DNA of 64,000 nt, taken from NCBI GenBank assembly GCA_963617275.1, contig CAVENX010000020.1, forward strand, positions 62,001-126,000. The letters run 5' to 3'. The notes beneath the pieces were generated by a model that worked only from the letters and a program-made list of their open reading frames with translations, was not told the DNA's origin and did no database searches. This document shows, piece by piece, positions 50,348-59,132 of this stretch; position 1 is the first letter of the stretch; each line of letters begins with the position of its first letter. Origin of the DNA: Limivicinus sp963617275 (GTDB lineage: Bacteria; Bacillota; Clostridia; Oscillospirales; Oscillospiraceae). A program made the position numbers and the translations under genes.

Positions 50348-51462
50348 TCTTCAATCTCGCTTTCAGCATCGCTCAGCTCATCAAGCTCATTTGAGAACGA
50401 CGAATAGTCGCCGTACATACCAGAATACTCGGATTTTTTCATGACATGTATGGCATCAGGCTCGATATACAGTCCGATATGCTCATTGACATCGACAAAA
50501 TCTGTCGTCTGGATCATCCATTTAAAGCCGTTTATATCGACAATGATCTCATAATGAACACCGAGAAATGTAACAGATGTCACAACGCCCTTAAGCATTC
50601 CCTTTTCCTCCGGCACAATGTCCACATCCTCCGGGCGCACGACTATATCAACAGCCTCTTTCTTTTCAAAGCCCTTATCAACGCACTTGAAAACATGACC
50701 TGAAAACGCCGCCTTATAATCGTCTATCATAACGCCGTCAAGTATATTGCTTTCGCCGATAAAGTCCGCAACAAAAGCATTCTGCGGCTCATTGTAAATA
50801 TCAACCGGGGTACCGATCTGCTGAATCTTGCCCTCGGACATAACAACAACGGTATCCGACATTGAAAGCGCTTCTTCCTGATCGTGGGTGACAAAAATAA
50901 AGGTTATCCCGGTTGCTTTCTGGATATTTTTAAGCTCCTGCTGCATATCTTTTCTGAGCTTGAGATCGAGCGCGGCAAGCGGCTCGTCCAGCAAAAGCAC
51001 CTTAGGCTTGCTTATAAGGGCGCGGGCAATGGCGACACGCTGCTGCTGCCCGCCTGAAAGGCTTGTAACGGAACGCTGCTCAAAACCCGTAAGCGCAACC
51101 ATGGAGAGCATTTCTTTGACCTTTTCGTCGATCTCATCTCTCGCAGCCTTCTTTTCCCTGAGAGGAAATGCAACGTTTTCAAAAACGTTGAGATGCGGAA
51201 AAAGCGCATATCTCTGAAAAACCGTGTTGACGTTCCGCTTATGCGGCGGCATATCGTTTATCTTTTCGCCCATGAAAATCACATCTCCTTCGTCAGGGCT
51301 TTCAAAACCGCCGATGATCCTGAGCGTGGTTGTCTTTCCGCAGCCGGAAGGCCCCAGAAGCGTCAAAAATTCATTATCATAAATATCAAGACTTATTCTG
51401 TCAAGCACGGTTTCTCCGTCAAAGGCCTTGCTGATGTTTTTAAGCTCTATAATCTTTTTCAT
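50344..51462 (-). CDS. potA: polyamine ABC transporter ATPase PotA
   Basis: The ATPase of the polyamine transporter, 372 residues. Walker A is GPSGCGKTT, the signature LSGGQQQR, Walker B VLLLDEPLAALD. The C-terminal TOBE domain (about 280-350) contains VVRPEDVDIVPEEKGML. A Ser/Asp/Glu-rich tail (FSNELDELSDAESEIEE) is unusual for PotA. ATG 51462 follows GGAGGG. The gene lies 25 bases after a strong hairpin with a T-run, so its expression must be linked to read-through at that terminator or to an unseen promoter. Confidence 0.95.
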   Translation of the reverse strand: MKKIIELKNISKAFDGETVLDRISLDIYDNEFLTLLGPSGCGKTTTLRIIGGFESPDEGDVIFMGEKINDMPPHKRNVNTVFQRYALFPHLNVFENVAFPLREKKAARDEIDEKVKEMLSMVALTGFEQRSVTSLSGGQQQRVAIARALISKPKVLLLDEPLAALDLKLRKDMQQELKNIQKATGITFIFVTHDQEEALSMSDTVVVMSEGKIQQIGTPVDIYNEPQNAFVADFIGESNILDGVMIDDYKAAFSGHVFKCVDKGFEKKEAVDIVVRPEDVDIVPEEKGMLKGVVTSVTFLGVHYEIIVDINGFKWMIQTTDFVDVNEHIGLYIEPDAIHVMKKSEYSGMYGDYSSFSNELDELSDAESEIEE

Positions 51463-51481
51463 GCGTGTGCCCTCCGTACAA

Positions 51482-51816
51482 GAAAAATGACGCATGCATA
51501 CGCATACGTCATCTGTGATAATCCGGTTTTACCTGCTTCGACAGCAGGCTGAAATCCCCAATTGGTTTGAGAGTCTATGTAGCAAGAACTTACTTTTACT
51601 ACTCTTATTGACCATTTCACAAGTTATGTATGCTTTTGCAGCACGGTTTATAGTAACCAACTTATAAAACTTGAGCTTCGAACTCAATCAATAAGGCAAC
51701 AGAAGTTGCCGCCGCATTCCACGGAAATTCGGCATTCGACCCGGCTGTCCGTGTGGCCTCAGCTAAAAATAGCGGTCGTTATCTTGCTTCGGATAAACAA
51801 TTATCCAATTGAGACG
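51482..51816 (-). ncRNA. large structured RNA ending in a terminator, upstream of potA
   Basis: A strong promoter (51821-51849) starts an RNA near 51815 that ends at a hairpin with a T-run (51482-51512), about 330 nt in all. The first about 260 nt are closed by pairing TCTCAATTGG (51805-51814, minus) with CCAATTGGGG (51556-51565). Inside are GGATAA/TTATCC (51791-51806), CCAC-CGG/CCG-TGG, GGCAAC/GTTGCC with a TTCT loop, TTGAG/CTCAA and AGAGT/ACTCT. After the closing stem comes CCTGCT/AGCAGG, then the terminator: ATGACGTATGC with GCATGCGTCAT and TTTTTC. It encodes no convincing peptide. I recognise no T-box, cobalamin, lysine, FMN or SAM signature. It may be a riboswitch-like leader of potA or a free-standing RNA. 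Confidence 0.65.
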
Positions 51817-51820
51817 GCTT

Positions 51821-51849
51821 ATTCTAACAATTTTCGTCAGCGCTGTCAA
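51821..51849 (-). promoter_or_regulatory. sigma-A promoter of the structured RNA and pot operon
   Basis: On the minus strand, a perfect TTGACA (51844-51849), a 17-base spacer and TAGAAT (51821-51826). The -35 box lies in the loop of a small GCGCTG/CAGCGC hairpin just after truA. Confidence 0.75.
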
Positions 51850-51879
51850 TAGATGCAGCGCATTTTTTCTTGGATATTC

Positions 51880-52614
51880 TTAATATTTTATATCCCATAA
51901 GAAAAGCCCCTCCGCCGGCGCGGTAAACCCGGCTGTTTCCCGGTTTCCCGATTCAAAAATACCTGCAATACTGCCGGCCTCTCTTCTCCCGTCCCCTGTT
52001 TCAATGAGAGTACCGACGATTATACGAACCATGTTATATAAAAATCCGTTTCCGGTAACGGATATAGTTATTAGATCATCATGATTATCTATTTCAATGC
52101 GGTATACAGTTCTAACCGTTGATTTTTTTGGTTTTTTTCCCGAACTGAACGGAGAAAAATCGTGCGTACCCATAAGCAGCTCCGCCGCAGTGCGCATTTT
52201 GGCAATATCAAGTATTTTAGGATATGAATAAACATATTTTCTTCCAAAAACATTCGGCTCACTGCTGTTCCATATACGGTAAACGTACGTTTTCTCTTTG
52301 CAGCTCAAGCGGGCATGAAATCTGCCGTCAGCCTGCTCAATCGAAATTGCCCCTATATCCTCCGGAAGAAACTTTCTCAGAGCCTCAAGAATATCGGCGC
52401 ACGGCATATCCGTATCCGCGGTAAATGAACAGACCTGAAGCTTTGCGTGAACTCCCGCATCCGTTCTGCCGCAGCCGGCAGCTTCTATCGGCTGACTGAG
52501 TATTCTGCTCAAGCTATACTCAAGTTTACCCTGTATCGTATTGTCCGTGCTCTTTTGTCTTTGCCAGCCTCTGTATCTGCTGCCGTCGTAGCAAAGCGAA
52601 AGTTTATACTTCAT
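51880..52614 (-). CDS. truA: tRNA pseudouridine(38-40) synthase TruA
   Basis: It makes pseudouridine in the anticodon arm of tRNA. The 244 residues are of family length. The start LCYDGSRYRGWQRQ, catalytic Asp in GCGRTDAGVHA, and GNGFLYNMVRIIVGTL are diagnostic. ATG 52614 follows GGGAGAGG eight bases earlier; the frame is open ten codons further up without a site. It is monocistronic and divergent from the ProX-like gene. Confidence 0.94.
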   Translation of the reverse strand: MKYKLSLCYDGSRYRGWQRQKSTDNTIQGKLEYSLSRILSQPIEAAGCGRTDAGVHAKLQVCSFTADTDMPCADILEALRKFLPEDIGAISIEQADGRFHARLSCKEKTYVYRIWNSSEPNVFGRKYVYSYPKILDIAKMRTAAELLMGTHDFSPFSSGKKPKKSTVRTVYRIEIDNHDDLITISVTGNGFLYNMVRIIVGTLIETGDGRREAGSIAGIFESGNRETAGFTAPAEGLFLWDIKY

Positions 52615-52667
52615 GTCCGCGCCTCTCCCTGCAATATATTTCATATTATATAACAGGTAAAATAAAA

Positions 52668-52696
52668 TTGCAAAACGTCTTTTTTGATGATATACT
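52668..52696 (+). promoter_or_regulatory. promoter of the ProX-type gene
   Basis: TTGCAA (52668-52673), a 17-base spacer and TATACT (52691-52696). The first in-frame ATG lies only about 10 bases downstream. Confidence 0.5.
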
Positions 52697-52706
52697 CACA
52701 TAAAAA

Positions 52707-53306
52707 ATGAAGGAGAAAATGCGTAAAAACGCATTATGGTTACAGAAAATGTATATTGACAGCACCTTATACGAGGGACGCCCCCATGATAAAAGGATTG
52801 AAAAAGAAGAAGCCTGCTACGACTTGCTCGACAGGCTTGATATCAAGTATTACAGGGTCGACCATGAACACGCCGATACGATAGAGGCATGTGAAGACGT
52901 TGAGAAAATACTTGGGTGCAAAATATGCAAAAATCTGCTCCTTACCAACCGTCAGCAAACAGCCGTATACTTTCTTGCAATGCCAGGTGAAAAGCCATTC
53001 AAGACAAAGATACTGTCAAAGCAGATAGGTTCAGCGAGGCTGAGCTTTGCGAGTGAGGAGCAAATGATGAGGACGCTGAATATTACGCCCGGATCTGTAA
53101 GCGTACTCGGGCTTATAAATGATGAGAAAAAGGAAGTCCGTCTGCTGGTAGACAGGGATCTGCTTACGGAGGAATATTTCGGCTGCCATCCGTGCATAAA
53201 CACCTCATCGCTTAAAATAAAAACGGATGACGTGATGAATAAAATTATTCCCGCCGCCGGACATTCCGTCGAGTATGTCGAGCTTCCGTGGGTAATTGAA
53301 GAATAA
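52707..53306 (+). CDS. ProX-type misacylated tRNA(Pro) deacylase
   Basis: A YbaK/ProRS-insertion-domain protein that hydrolyses Ala-tRNA(Pro) in trans. The 199-residue frame shows the family pattern: a CKNLLLTNRQQTAVYFLAMP core, PGSVSVLGLIND, and the late CHPCINTSSLKIKTDD (usual form HP..NT). It resembles PrdX/ProX of Clostridia. The start is uncertain. ATG 52707 is only a few bases after the predicted transcription start, while ATG 52719 has AAGGAG but at three bases, and ATG 52749 has no site. The gene is followed by a large bidirectional terminator. Confidence 0.85.
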   Translation: MKEKMRKNALWLQKMYIDSTLYEGRPHDKRIEKEEACYDLLDRLDIKYYRVDHEHADTIEACEDVEKILGCKICKNLLLTNRQQTAVYFLAMPGEKPFKTKILSKQIGSARLSFASEEQMMRTLNITPGSVSVLGLINDEKKEVRLLVDRDLLTEEYFGCHPCINTSSLKIKTDDVMNKIIPAAGHSVEYVELPWVIEE

Positions 53307-53353
53307 TTGTCTTTCTTGCAAAACAATAAAGTCTGAAGCGTCCTTTTTATTAT

Positions 53354-53405
53354 GTGGCAAAGGCGTGAGCGGTGTGCCGCCCACGCCTTTGCCACTATTT
53401 TTTAT
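53354..53405. terminator. bidirectional terminator
   Basis: A 14-bp perfect stem, GTGGCAAAGGCGTG (53354-53367) with CACGCCTTTGCCAC (53382-53395), has an inner GCGG/CCGC stem and a T-run. It separates the ProX-type gene from the lyxose isomerase gene. Confidence 0.85.
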
Positions 53406-53443
53406 TATGCTTTATCCCAACTATTTAGAAACGGCTATATTTG

Positions 53444-54130
53444 TCATTTTGCTTTCGGATACTCGTTGCACAGGAGCCTGTACGGCGCCTCATCTTCTTC
53501 AATTGCAGGGAAGCGTCCTACCGGAGGATTAAACCGGTTATCGGTATTGTCGTCGTTGCACTGGCTGACTTCTCCGAGAAGAACGGCGCCCGTACCGGGT
53601 TCAACGCTGAAATCATGGTACATATACTGCCGGATATGTATGCTCTCCCCCGGTGTAAGCCTCACCTGAGTGCCCGCCGGAACAATAAATGTACGGCCAT
53701 CCATATGAACCGTAACATCGCTTTCATAGTCCATTGATTCATCCGGCAGGGAATTATATACTTTTATAAGTATATTCCCGCCGCCGCGATTAATTATATC
53801 CTCAGTCTTATGCCAGTGAAAATGATTAGGACTGTACTGTCCCTCTTTCATATATAGAAGCTTTTCCGCGTAAACCTTCGGATATTTATCCGCCATGGCA
53901 CGATTACCGTTGCGTATGGTAATGAGCGACATACCGACTTTATCAAAATCACCGAGACCGTAATCAGTGATATCCCAGCCAAGCATACAATCGCGCACTT
54001 CATCGTATTCATGGCCGATGCTTTCCCATTCCTCAGGAGTAAAATTGCAGAATGGCGGGAGATAACAATGCTCCTGCACGCACATTGCTTCCAATTCCTT
54101 CAACGCCTTATTTATTTCCGAGCGCTTCAT
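53444..54130 (-). CDS. D-lyxose isomerase-like cupin enzyme
   Basis: A 228-residue sugar isomerase of the D-lyxose ketol-isomerase family, which interconverts D-lyxose/D-xylulose and D-mannose/D-fructose. The metal-binding cupin motif is NHFHWHKTEDIINRGGG (His, His, Glu), with a last His in RQYMYHDFS. ATG 54130 follows GGAGG eight bases earlier; a GTG two codons before is inside the leader. It is the last gene of the malto-oligosaccharide-type operon, 29 bases after malQ. Its role there is unclear, with mannose or fructose entry one possibility. Confidence 0.85.
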   Translation of the reverse strand: MKRSEINKALKELEAMCVQEHCYLPPFCNFTPEEWESIGHEYDEVRDCMLGWDITDYGLGDFDKVGMSLITIRNGNRAMADKYPKVYAEKLLYMKEGQYSPNHFHWHKTEDIINRGGGNILIKVYNSLPDESMDYESDVTVHMDGRTFIVPAGTQVRLTPGESIHIRQYMYHDFSVEPGTGAVLLGEVSQCNDDNTDNRFNPPVGRFPAIEEDEAPYRLLCNEYPKAK

Positions 54131-54159
54131 TTTCACCCTCCGATTTTATATTCATCTTA

Positions 54160-55647
54160 TCAATTGAAAGACGTGCGGCGATACAACTGCGTCAGATGAG
54201 CAAGCTCATCTGCGATTTCTCCCGAGGCCGCTCCATCAAGCATCCGCCAGCGCCAATTCCCATAAGGAGAGCCCGGCGTATTCATCCTGCATTTCGACGG
54301 AAGTTCAAGAATATCCTGCATTGTCATTACAAAAAGCTTAGCGGGACTTGACATTCCTACCCGCATCAATGTGCGGCATCTGCTCTCATCCTGCGTATGA
54401 TGGGTGTACTCATCGAAAAAGTCAACCGTTCTCTCGTCGAGAGAAGCAAGCCAGCCCACCGCCGTGTCGTTATCATGCGTCCCAATATAGCAGACATTAT
54501 TTATCTCTATATAATGCGGCATAAATATCGAATCATCATCAGGCTCAAACCCGAATTGCAGCACATTCATGCCCGGAAATCCGGAGTCGGCAACAAGCTT
54601 CGCAACTTCCGGAGTCGGATAACCGAGATCTTCCGCAATAAACTCCAGCCCAGGGAACCACACTTTCAGCGCGTTGATAAGCTCCATTCCCGGGCCTTCG
54701 CGCCAGACGCCGTTTCTTGCGGTTTTATCCCCGTACGGAACCGCCCAATAACTCGCAAGACCTCTGAAATGATCGATCCGTATCACATCGTAAAGTGCGG
54801 AAGCGCCCTTGGTCCGCCGTTTCCACCAGCCGAATCCATCCTGCTTCATCCGCTCCCAATCATAAATCGGGTTACCCCAGAGCTGCCCGTCAGCGGTAAA
54901 TTCATCCGGCGGCACACCGGAGACCTCTGTGGGAACGCAGTATTCATCCAGCAGGAAAAACTCCGGCTCACTCCAGACGTCAGCGGAATCCATCGCCATG
55001 TATATTGGGATATCTCCGATAAAGCCTATCCCCTTTTCGTGCGCATAGCTTTTGAGTGCTTCCCACTGCCGGAAAAACAGATACTGCACAAATGTCCAGA
55101 AGCGTATTTCACCGCTGAGCTTTTCGGTATAATAGCTTAGCGCATCTTTACGCCTGAGGCGAATATCATCCGGCCACTGGGTCCATGAGATATGTCCGAA
55201 CTCGGTTTTAAGGCTCATATACAGCGCATAATTATCAAGCCAATATTTGTTTGTGGTATAAAATGTCTCCACATCCTCCAAAAGCTCATCCGAGGCGCGG
55301 GAAAAAGCAATACGTAAAAGCCGGAAACGGTGCGCATATACAGCGCCATAGTCAACATTCTCCGGATCGCTGCCCCAGCTTATTCCGTCAAGCTCTCCCT
55401 GCTCAAGCAAATGCTCTGACACAAGCATATCAAGATCTATAAAATAGGGGTTTCCGGCAAAAGAAGACGGAGACGAATACGGGCTGTCCCCATAAGTAGT
55501 CGGTCCCAGCGGGAGAAACTGCCACCAGCTTTGTTTTGAAGCATAAAGAAAATCCACAAAATCATAGGCCGCTTTGCCCATTGTCCCTATTCCATACGGA
55601 GACGGGAGTGAGGAAAGAGACATAAGAATTCCGCTTGACCTTTTCAT
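54160..55647 (-). CDS. malQ: 4-alpha-glucanotransferase (amylomaltase)
   Basis: It transfers alpha-1,4-glucan chains, working on maltodextrins. The 495 residues match GH77 bacterial MalQ. Seen are the start RSSGILMSLSSLPSPYGIG, LPLGPTTYGDSPYSSPSSFAGNP, the nucleophile region VIRIDHFRGLASYW, acid/base EDLGYPTPE and THDNDTAVGW. AAAGGAG precedes ATG 55647. It lies 11 bases after the permease gene, in the same operon, which supports maltodextrin as the transported sugar. Confidence 0.95.
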   Translation of the reverse strand: MKRSSGILMSLSSLPSPYGIGTMGKAAYDFVDFLYASKQSWWQFLPLGPTTYGDSPYSSPSSFAGNPYFIDLDMLVSEHLLEQGELDGISWGSDPENVDYGAVYAHRFRLLRIAFSRASDELLEDVETFYTTNKYWLDNYALYMSLKTEFGHISWTQWPDDIRLRRKDALSYYTEKLSGEIRFWTFVQYLFFRQWEALKSYAHEKGIGFIGDIPIYMAMDSADVWSEPEFFLLDEYCVPTEVSGVPPDEFTADGQLWGNPIYDWERMKQDGFGWWKRRTKGASALYDVIRIDHFRGLASYWAVPYGDKTARNGVWREGPGMELINALKVWFPGLEFIAEDLGYPTPEVAKLVADSGFPGMNVLQFGFEPDDDSIFMPHYIEINNVCYIGTHDNDTAVGWLASLDERTVDFFDEYTHHTQDESRCRTLMRVGMSSPAKLFVMTMQDILELPSKCRMNTPGSPYGNWRWRMLDGAASGEIADELAHLTQLYRRTSFN

Positions 55648-55658
55648 AAAAGACTCCT

Positions 55659-56498
55659 TTATCCTTTTACTGCACCCGCAGCAACGCCCTTGATAATATG
55701 CTTCTGACAGGTAAGATAGAATACAATGACCGGAATGATCCCCATAAGTATTATCGCCATTGTTGCGCCGAGATCGACCGTGCCGTATGAACCTTTCAGA
55801 TATTGGATATGGATAGGAATGGTTCTGTACTTTGTGATATCAAGCGAGAGATACGGCAGCAGATAGTCGTTCCATACCCACATTATCTCCAGAATACCGA
55901 CCGAGATCATTGTAGGCTTGAGCATTGGCAAAACGACAGAAAAGAACGTTTGCAGCGGCCCGCAGCCGTCGATTGCCGCAGCCTCTTCTATTTCAATAGG
56001 TATACTCTTGATAAAGCCCGAGAACATGAAAACGGCAAGTCCGGCACCGAAACCGAGATAGATAACGGGAATAGTCCATGGGGTATTAAGTCTGAGCGTA
56101 TCAGCGGTCTTTGAAAGCGGGAACATTACCATCTGGAACGGCACCACCATGGAGAAGACGCATGCGTAATACACTATTCTGCAAAGCAGAGAGTCCACCC
56201 TTGCGATATACCACGCAGCAAGAGAGGTAAAGAGTAGGATGAGAAACGTGGAAGCGAGAGTGATAATAAGACTGAACAGCGCCGACTTCCAGAACGGATA
56301 GCTGCCAAAGGTCATGCCTTTGATAAAGTTCGAAAACTTTGCGAACATTTCACCGGTCGGCAGAGCAAAGGTGTCGGTTTTGACGAAGGTATTCAGCTTG
56401 AACGAGTTCATGACCACAAGGATAATAGGCATTACATAGATGATGGAAATGACAGAGAAGAAAATCGTCAGTCCCCTGTTTTTGTTCTTTTTCATCAT
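55659..56498 (-). CDS. carbohydrate ABC transporter permease (MalG-like)
   Basis: The second permease of a CUT1-family sugar importer. The 279 residues have six membrane segments, with the EAA loop EEAAAIDGCGPLQTFFSVVLPML and the end CQKHIIKGVAAGAVKG. GGAGG precedes ATG 56498, which overlaps the stop of the partner permease (ATGA). Given the adjacent malQ, it probably serves maltodextrins. Confidence 0.9.
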   Translation of the reverse strand: MMKKNKNRGLTIFFSVISIIYVMPIILVVMNSFKLNTFVKTDTFALPTGEMFAKFSNFIKGMTFGSYPFWKSALFSLIITLASTFLILLFTSLAAWYIARVDSLLCRIVYYACVFSMVVPFQMVMFPLSKTADTLRLNTPWTIPVIYLGFGAGLAVFMFSGFIKSIPIEIEEAAAIDGCGPLQTFFSVVLPMLKPTMISVGILEIMWVWNDYLLPYLSLDITKYRTIPIHIQYLKGSYGTVDLGATMAIILMGIIPVIVFYLTCQKHIIKGVAAGAVKG

Positions 56499-57655
56499 TG
56501 CTGAACCTCCTTTCTGCGTGTTGCGGAAAGCTGTATAAGTCCGATCGCGGCGACAAGTATGAAAAACAGCACCGCTTTTGCCTGAGCCACGCCGCGTGAC
56601 GCGGAGTTTTGCCCGTAAAATGTATTGAAGATATTGAGAGCGAGCATCTCAGTTGTCTTAATTACGGTGCCGTCCGGATTCTGAATAAACGGCTGACCCC
56701 CGTTGAGAGCAAGATTCTGGTCAAAGAGCTTGAAGCCGTTCGTTATGGTAAGGAACGTGCAGATGGTGATTGAGGGCATGACATTCGGTATAGTTATCTT
56801 CCACAGTGTCTGCCACTTGGTCGCGCCGTCAATTCTGGCGGCTTCCAGCATGTCCTCTGGGACGGCCTGCAGGCCGGCTATGTAAATTATCATCATATAG
56901 CCTATCTGCTGCCAGCAGATCAGAACGATCAGCCCCCAGAAACCGTAGGCCGTGTTCATAAGTATCGACGTGCCAAAATGCGAAAGAATACCGTCAAATA
57001 TCATCGACCAGATATAACCGAGAACAATGCCGCCGATGAGGTTCGGCATAAAGAAAACTGTTCTGAAAATATTGCTGCCCCTGATCTGCTGTGTAAGAGC
57101 ATACGCCACAGCAAAGGCAAAGACGTTGATCAGCACAAGAGACGTCACAGCAAACAGGGACGTATATCGGAACGCATGTCGGAAGCTTGCGTCATTGAGC
57201 GCTTTTCCGTAATTGGAAAGCCCTGTCCATGTGGGATTACTTGTGGTTTTGAATTTGCAGAACGAGAGGAAAAATCCCTTGCAGAACGGCCAGACAAAGC
57301 CAATCGAAAACGCGGCAATTATCGGGATAATAAAAAGTATAGCAAGCTTTTTCAGCGGCTGTCTTATAAGATCGGAGCGGAGTGCGGAACTGCCGCGTTT
57401 TACCGGTGTGCGCGAGTCGAGCCAAAGGCATATAGCGGTAAGCCCTATCAGTGCGGTGCCCGTATTGATCCACGGGTTGAGCTTTTGCAGTTTTTTTGCG
57501 AAAGCGATCATTCCCTCACCCATATTGAGCGCTTTGAAAAGCTTATCCAGCCACGCCGCAGCGGCAAGAGTACCGGTGATAATCAATACCGCCGACACGG
57601 CAATAACAAGCACCGTCAGCGCGGTCTTTGACGTTTTTGAAGCTGTCTTATTAAT
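56495..57655 (-). CDS. carbohydrate ABC transporter permease (MalF-like), probable ATT start
   Basis: The first permease of the CUT1 importer. From the proposed start it has 386 residues, with about eight membrane segments, two of them in an N-terminal extension. The EAA loop is LEAARIDGATKWQTLWKITIP. The first standard start is GTG 57613, which has no ribosome binding site and would remove the basic residues before the first membrane segment. An ATT at 57655 lies six bases after GGGAGGGG and gives a basic Lys/Thr/Ser-rich head (NKTASKTSKTALTV). I annotate from the ATT, but the true start needs protein data. Confidence 0.8.
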   Translation of the reverse strand: MNKTASKTSKTALTVLVIAVSAVLIITGTLAAAAWLDKLFKALNMGEGMIAFAKKLQKLNPWINTGTALIGLTAICLWLDSRTPVKRGSSALRSDLIRQPLKKLAILFIIPIIAAFSIGFVWPFCKGFFLSFCKFKTTSNPTWTGLSNYGKALNDASFRHAFRYTSLFAVTSLVLINVFAFAVAYALTQQIRGSNIFRTVFFMPNLIGGIVLGYIWSMIFDGILSHFGTSILMNTAYGFWGLIVLICWQQIGYMMIIYIAGLQAVPEDMLEAARIDGATKWQTLWKITIPNVMPSITICTFLTITNGFKLFDQNLALNGGQPFIQNPDGTVIKTTEMLALNIFNTFYGQNSASRGVAQAKAVLFFILVAAIGLIQLSATRRKEVQQ

Positions 57656-57744
57656 GACGATCCCCTCCCTGTGATTATATCATAAAAGCATCTATGTCAT
57701 CATATGTGTCCGCATATACAATCACATAGATGTTTTTATAAACA

Positions 57745-57769
57745 GAGGGCGAGCGTAAAGCCCGCCCTC
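57745..57769 (-). terminator. hairpin after the binding-protein gene
   Basis: On the minus strand GAGGGCGGGC and GCTCGCCCTC form a 10-bp stem with one mismatch and a 5-base loop. The T-run is weak. It lies between the binding-protein gene and the permeases and may lower downstream expression, a common pattern in sugar importers. Confidence 0.55.
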
Positions 57770-57809
57770 CGGACGAAATGAAAAAACTTATTGTATAGGA
57801 AGCTTATTA

Positions 57810-59087
57810 TCAGCCGTTTGCCGCCTTGTACTGTGCTGCCCAGCCTTCAACAAACGCGGTCTTGACATTTTCCCAATTTGCATCGGTCTGGTCTGCATCG
57901 TATGCGTTCATTGCCGCAACAAGGCCTGCTCTCCACTCATTGACGTTGGGAGTGTAGTTGAACGCCCAAGTCATGGTGTAATTGCCAGCAGTTGTATAGT
58001 TGTCAGCATCGGCAAGGAACTTATTGGTGGACTTTGCGGCATGGGTGTATGGCATAACGCCGAAGGTCTCGTTGAGCTTTGCGGAAGCCTCTTCGTTGGT
58101 TACGAGCCAATACATGAAGTCAAGAGTTGCCTGGATATCTGCCTCGTCGGCATTTGCGTTGACTGCCCAGCAGTTTTCGGTGCCGCAGTTCAGACCGGCC
58201 TTTTCTTCGCCTTCAACACCGCAGTAAAACGGGATCATTGCAATGTTCTCGTCGCCGAGAGCGGAGCATGCGCTGTACTCCCAGGAACCGTTCTGGAAGA
58301 AGACGGCCTTGCCGCCTACAAATTCAGCCTCTGCATCGAAGCCGCCGGTTGCGAGGTCAGCGGGATCGACAGCGGAGTTGTTTATATAGAGATCCCAAAG
58401 GTTTCTGAAGTTATCGAGGTAAGCGCCGGTGATGGTCTCGGGGCAGGGACCTGCCTGCCAGCCGTCGTCTACGGATTCATAGTAGAGGTCGGCATTTGTG
58501 AGGTGGCCGGAAAAGCGCCAGCTGGAGTTGGTGTCCATGCCGGAAGAAGTGAATGCGTCAAAGCCGAGCTCGGAAGCGCGGGCGTGAATGTCTTCGGCAA
58601 TCGCCTTAAGAGATGCAAAATCCTTGATATCAGACAGTTCATAACCGGCCTCGCCGAGAAGCTTGGTATTGACAATGATGCCGAAGCACTCATAGCAGTA
58701 GCCGATTGAGCAGAGTTTGCCGTCCTCGTCGTAGAGGTTGTAAGCATCGGTGTTCAGCTCTTTTGCGACGGGAGTGTCTGTCAGGTCATAGCAGTATTCG
58801 CCCCATGTGGCAAGAGCAGGAGCGTTGCCGACGACAAACAGCGTGGGAGCATCAGTCTTGTCCATCTCGGAGGTGAGGGTGGACTCATAGGTTCCGGATG
58901 CTGCGGTGACTATCTTCACTTCAACGCCGGTTTCCTTTGTATACTGAGCGGCTATCTCCTGAAGGTCTTCATCAGACTCAGGCTTGAAATTGAGCCAATA
59001 TACGGAGCCTGCTTCTTCTGCTGATGCAACAGCGCACAGAGAGAAAACGAGCACCAATGCAAGAATAATTGCGGTGAACTTTTTCAT
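57810..59087 (-). CDS. sugar ABC transporter substrate-binding protein
   Basis: A 425-residue CUT1-type extracellular binding protein. A signal peptide (about 1-23) ends in VASAEEA. The mature part begins SVYWLNFKPESDEDLQEIAAQYTK and has the late EYSACSALGDENIAMIPFY and GLNCGTENCWAVNA segments. There is no clear lipobox (the only early Cys is in FSLCAVA), so it may be released rather than lipid-anchored, which is unusual in a Gram-positive. AAGGAG precedes ATG 59087. It is followed by both permeases and malQ, so maltodextrins are the best guess. Confidence 0.9.
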   Translation of the reverse strand: MKKFTAIILALVLVFSLCAVASAEEAGSVYWLNFKPESDEDLQEIAAQYTKETGVEVKIVTAASGTYESTLTSEMDKTDAPTLFVVGNAPALATWGEYCYDLTDTPVAKELNTDAYNLYDEDGKLCSIGYCYECFGIIVNTKLLGEAGYELSDIKDFASLKAIAEDIHARASELGFDAFTSSGMDTNSSWRFSGHLTNADLYYESVDDGWQAGPCPETITGAYLDNFRNLWDLYINNSAVDPADLATGGFDAEAEFVGGKAVFFQNGSWEYSACSALGDENIAMIPFYCGVEGEEKAGLNCGTENCWAVNANADEADIQATLDFMYWLVTNEEASAKLNETFGVMPYTHAAKSTNKFLADADNYTTAGNYTMTWAFNYTPNVNEWRAGLVAAMNAYDADQTDANWENVKTAFVEGWAAQYKAANG

Positions 59088-59132
59088 GTGATTGATCTCC
59101 TTTTAATTTATTAAGTCAGGTTTCCCTGTCCT

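Noticed and set aside
51482..51816. T-box, SRP RNA, tmRNA, 6S RNA or RNase P RNA as identity of the RNA before potA
   Set aside because: The conserved T-box bulge sequence, the SRP GGAAG tetraloop region, a tmRNA CCA end with tag frame, and the RNase P core were each looked for and not found.
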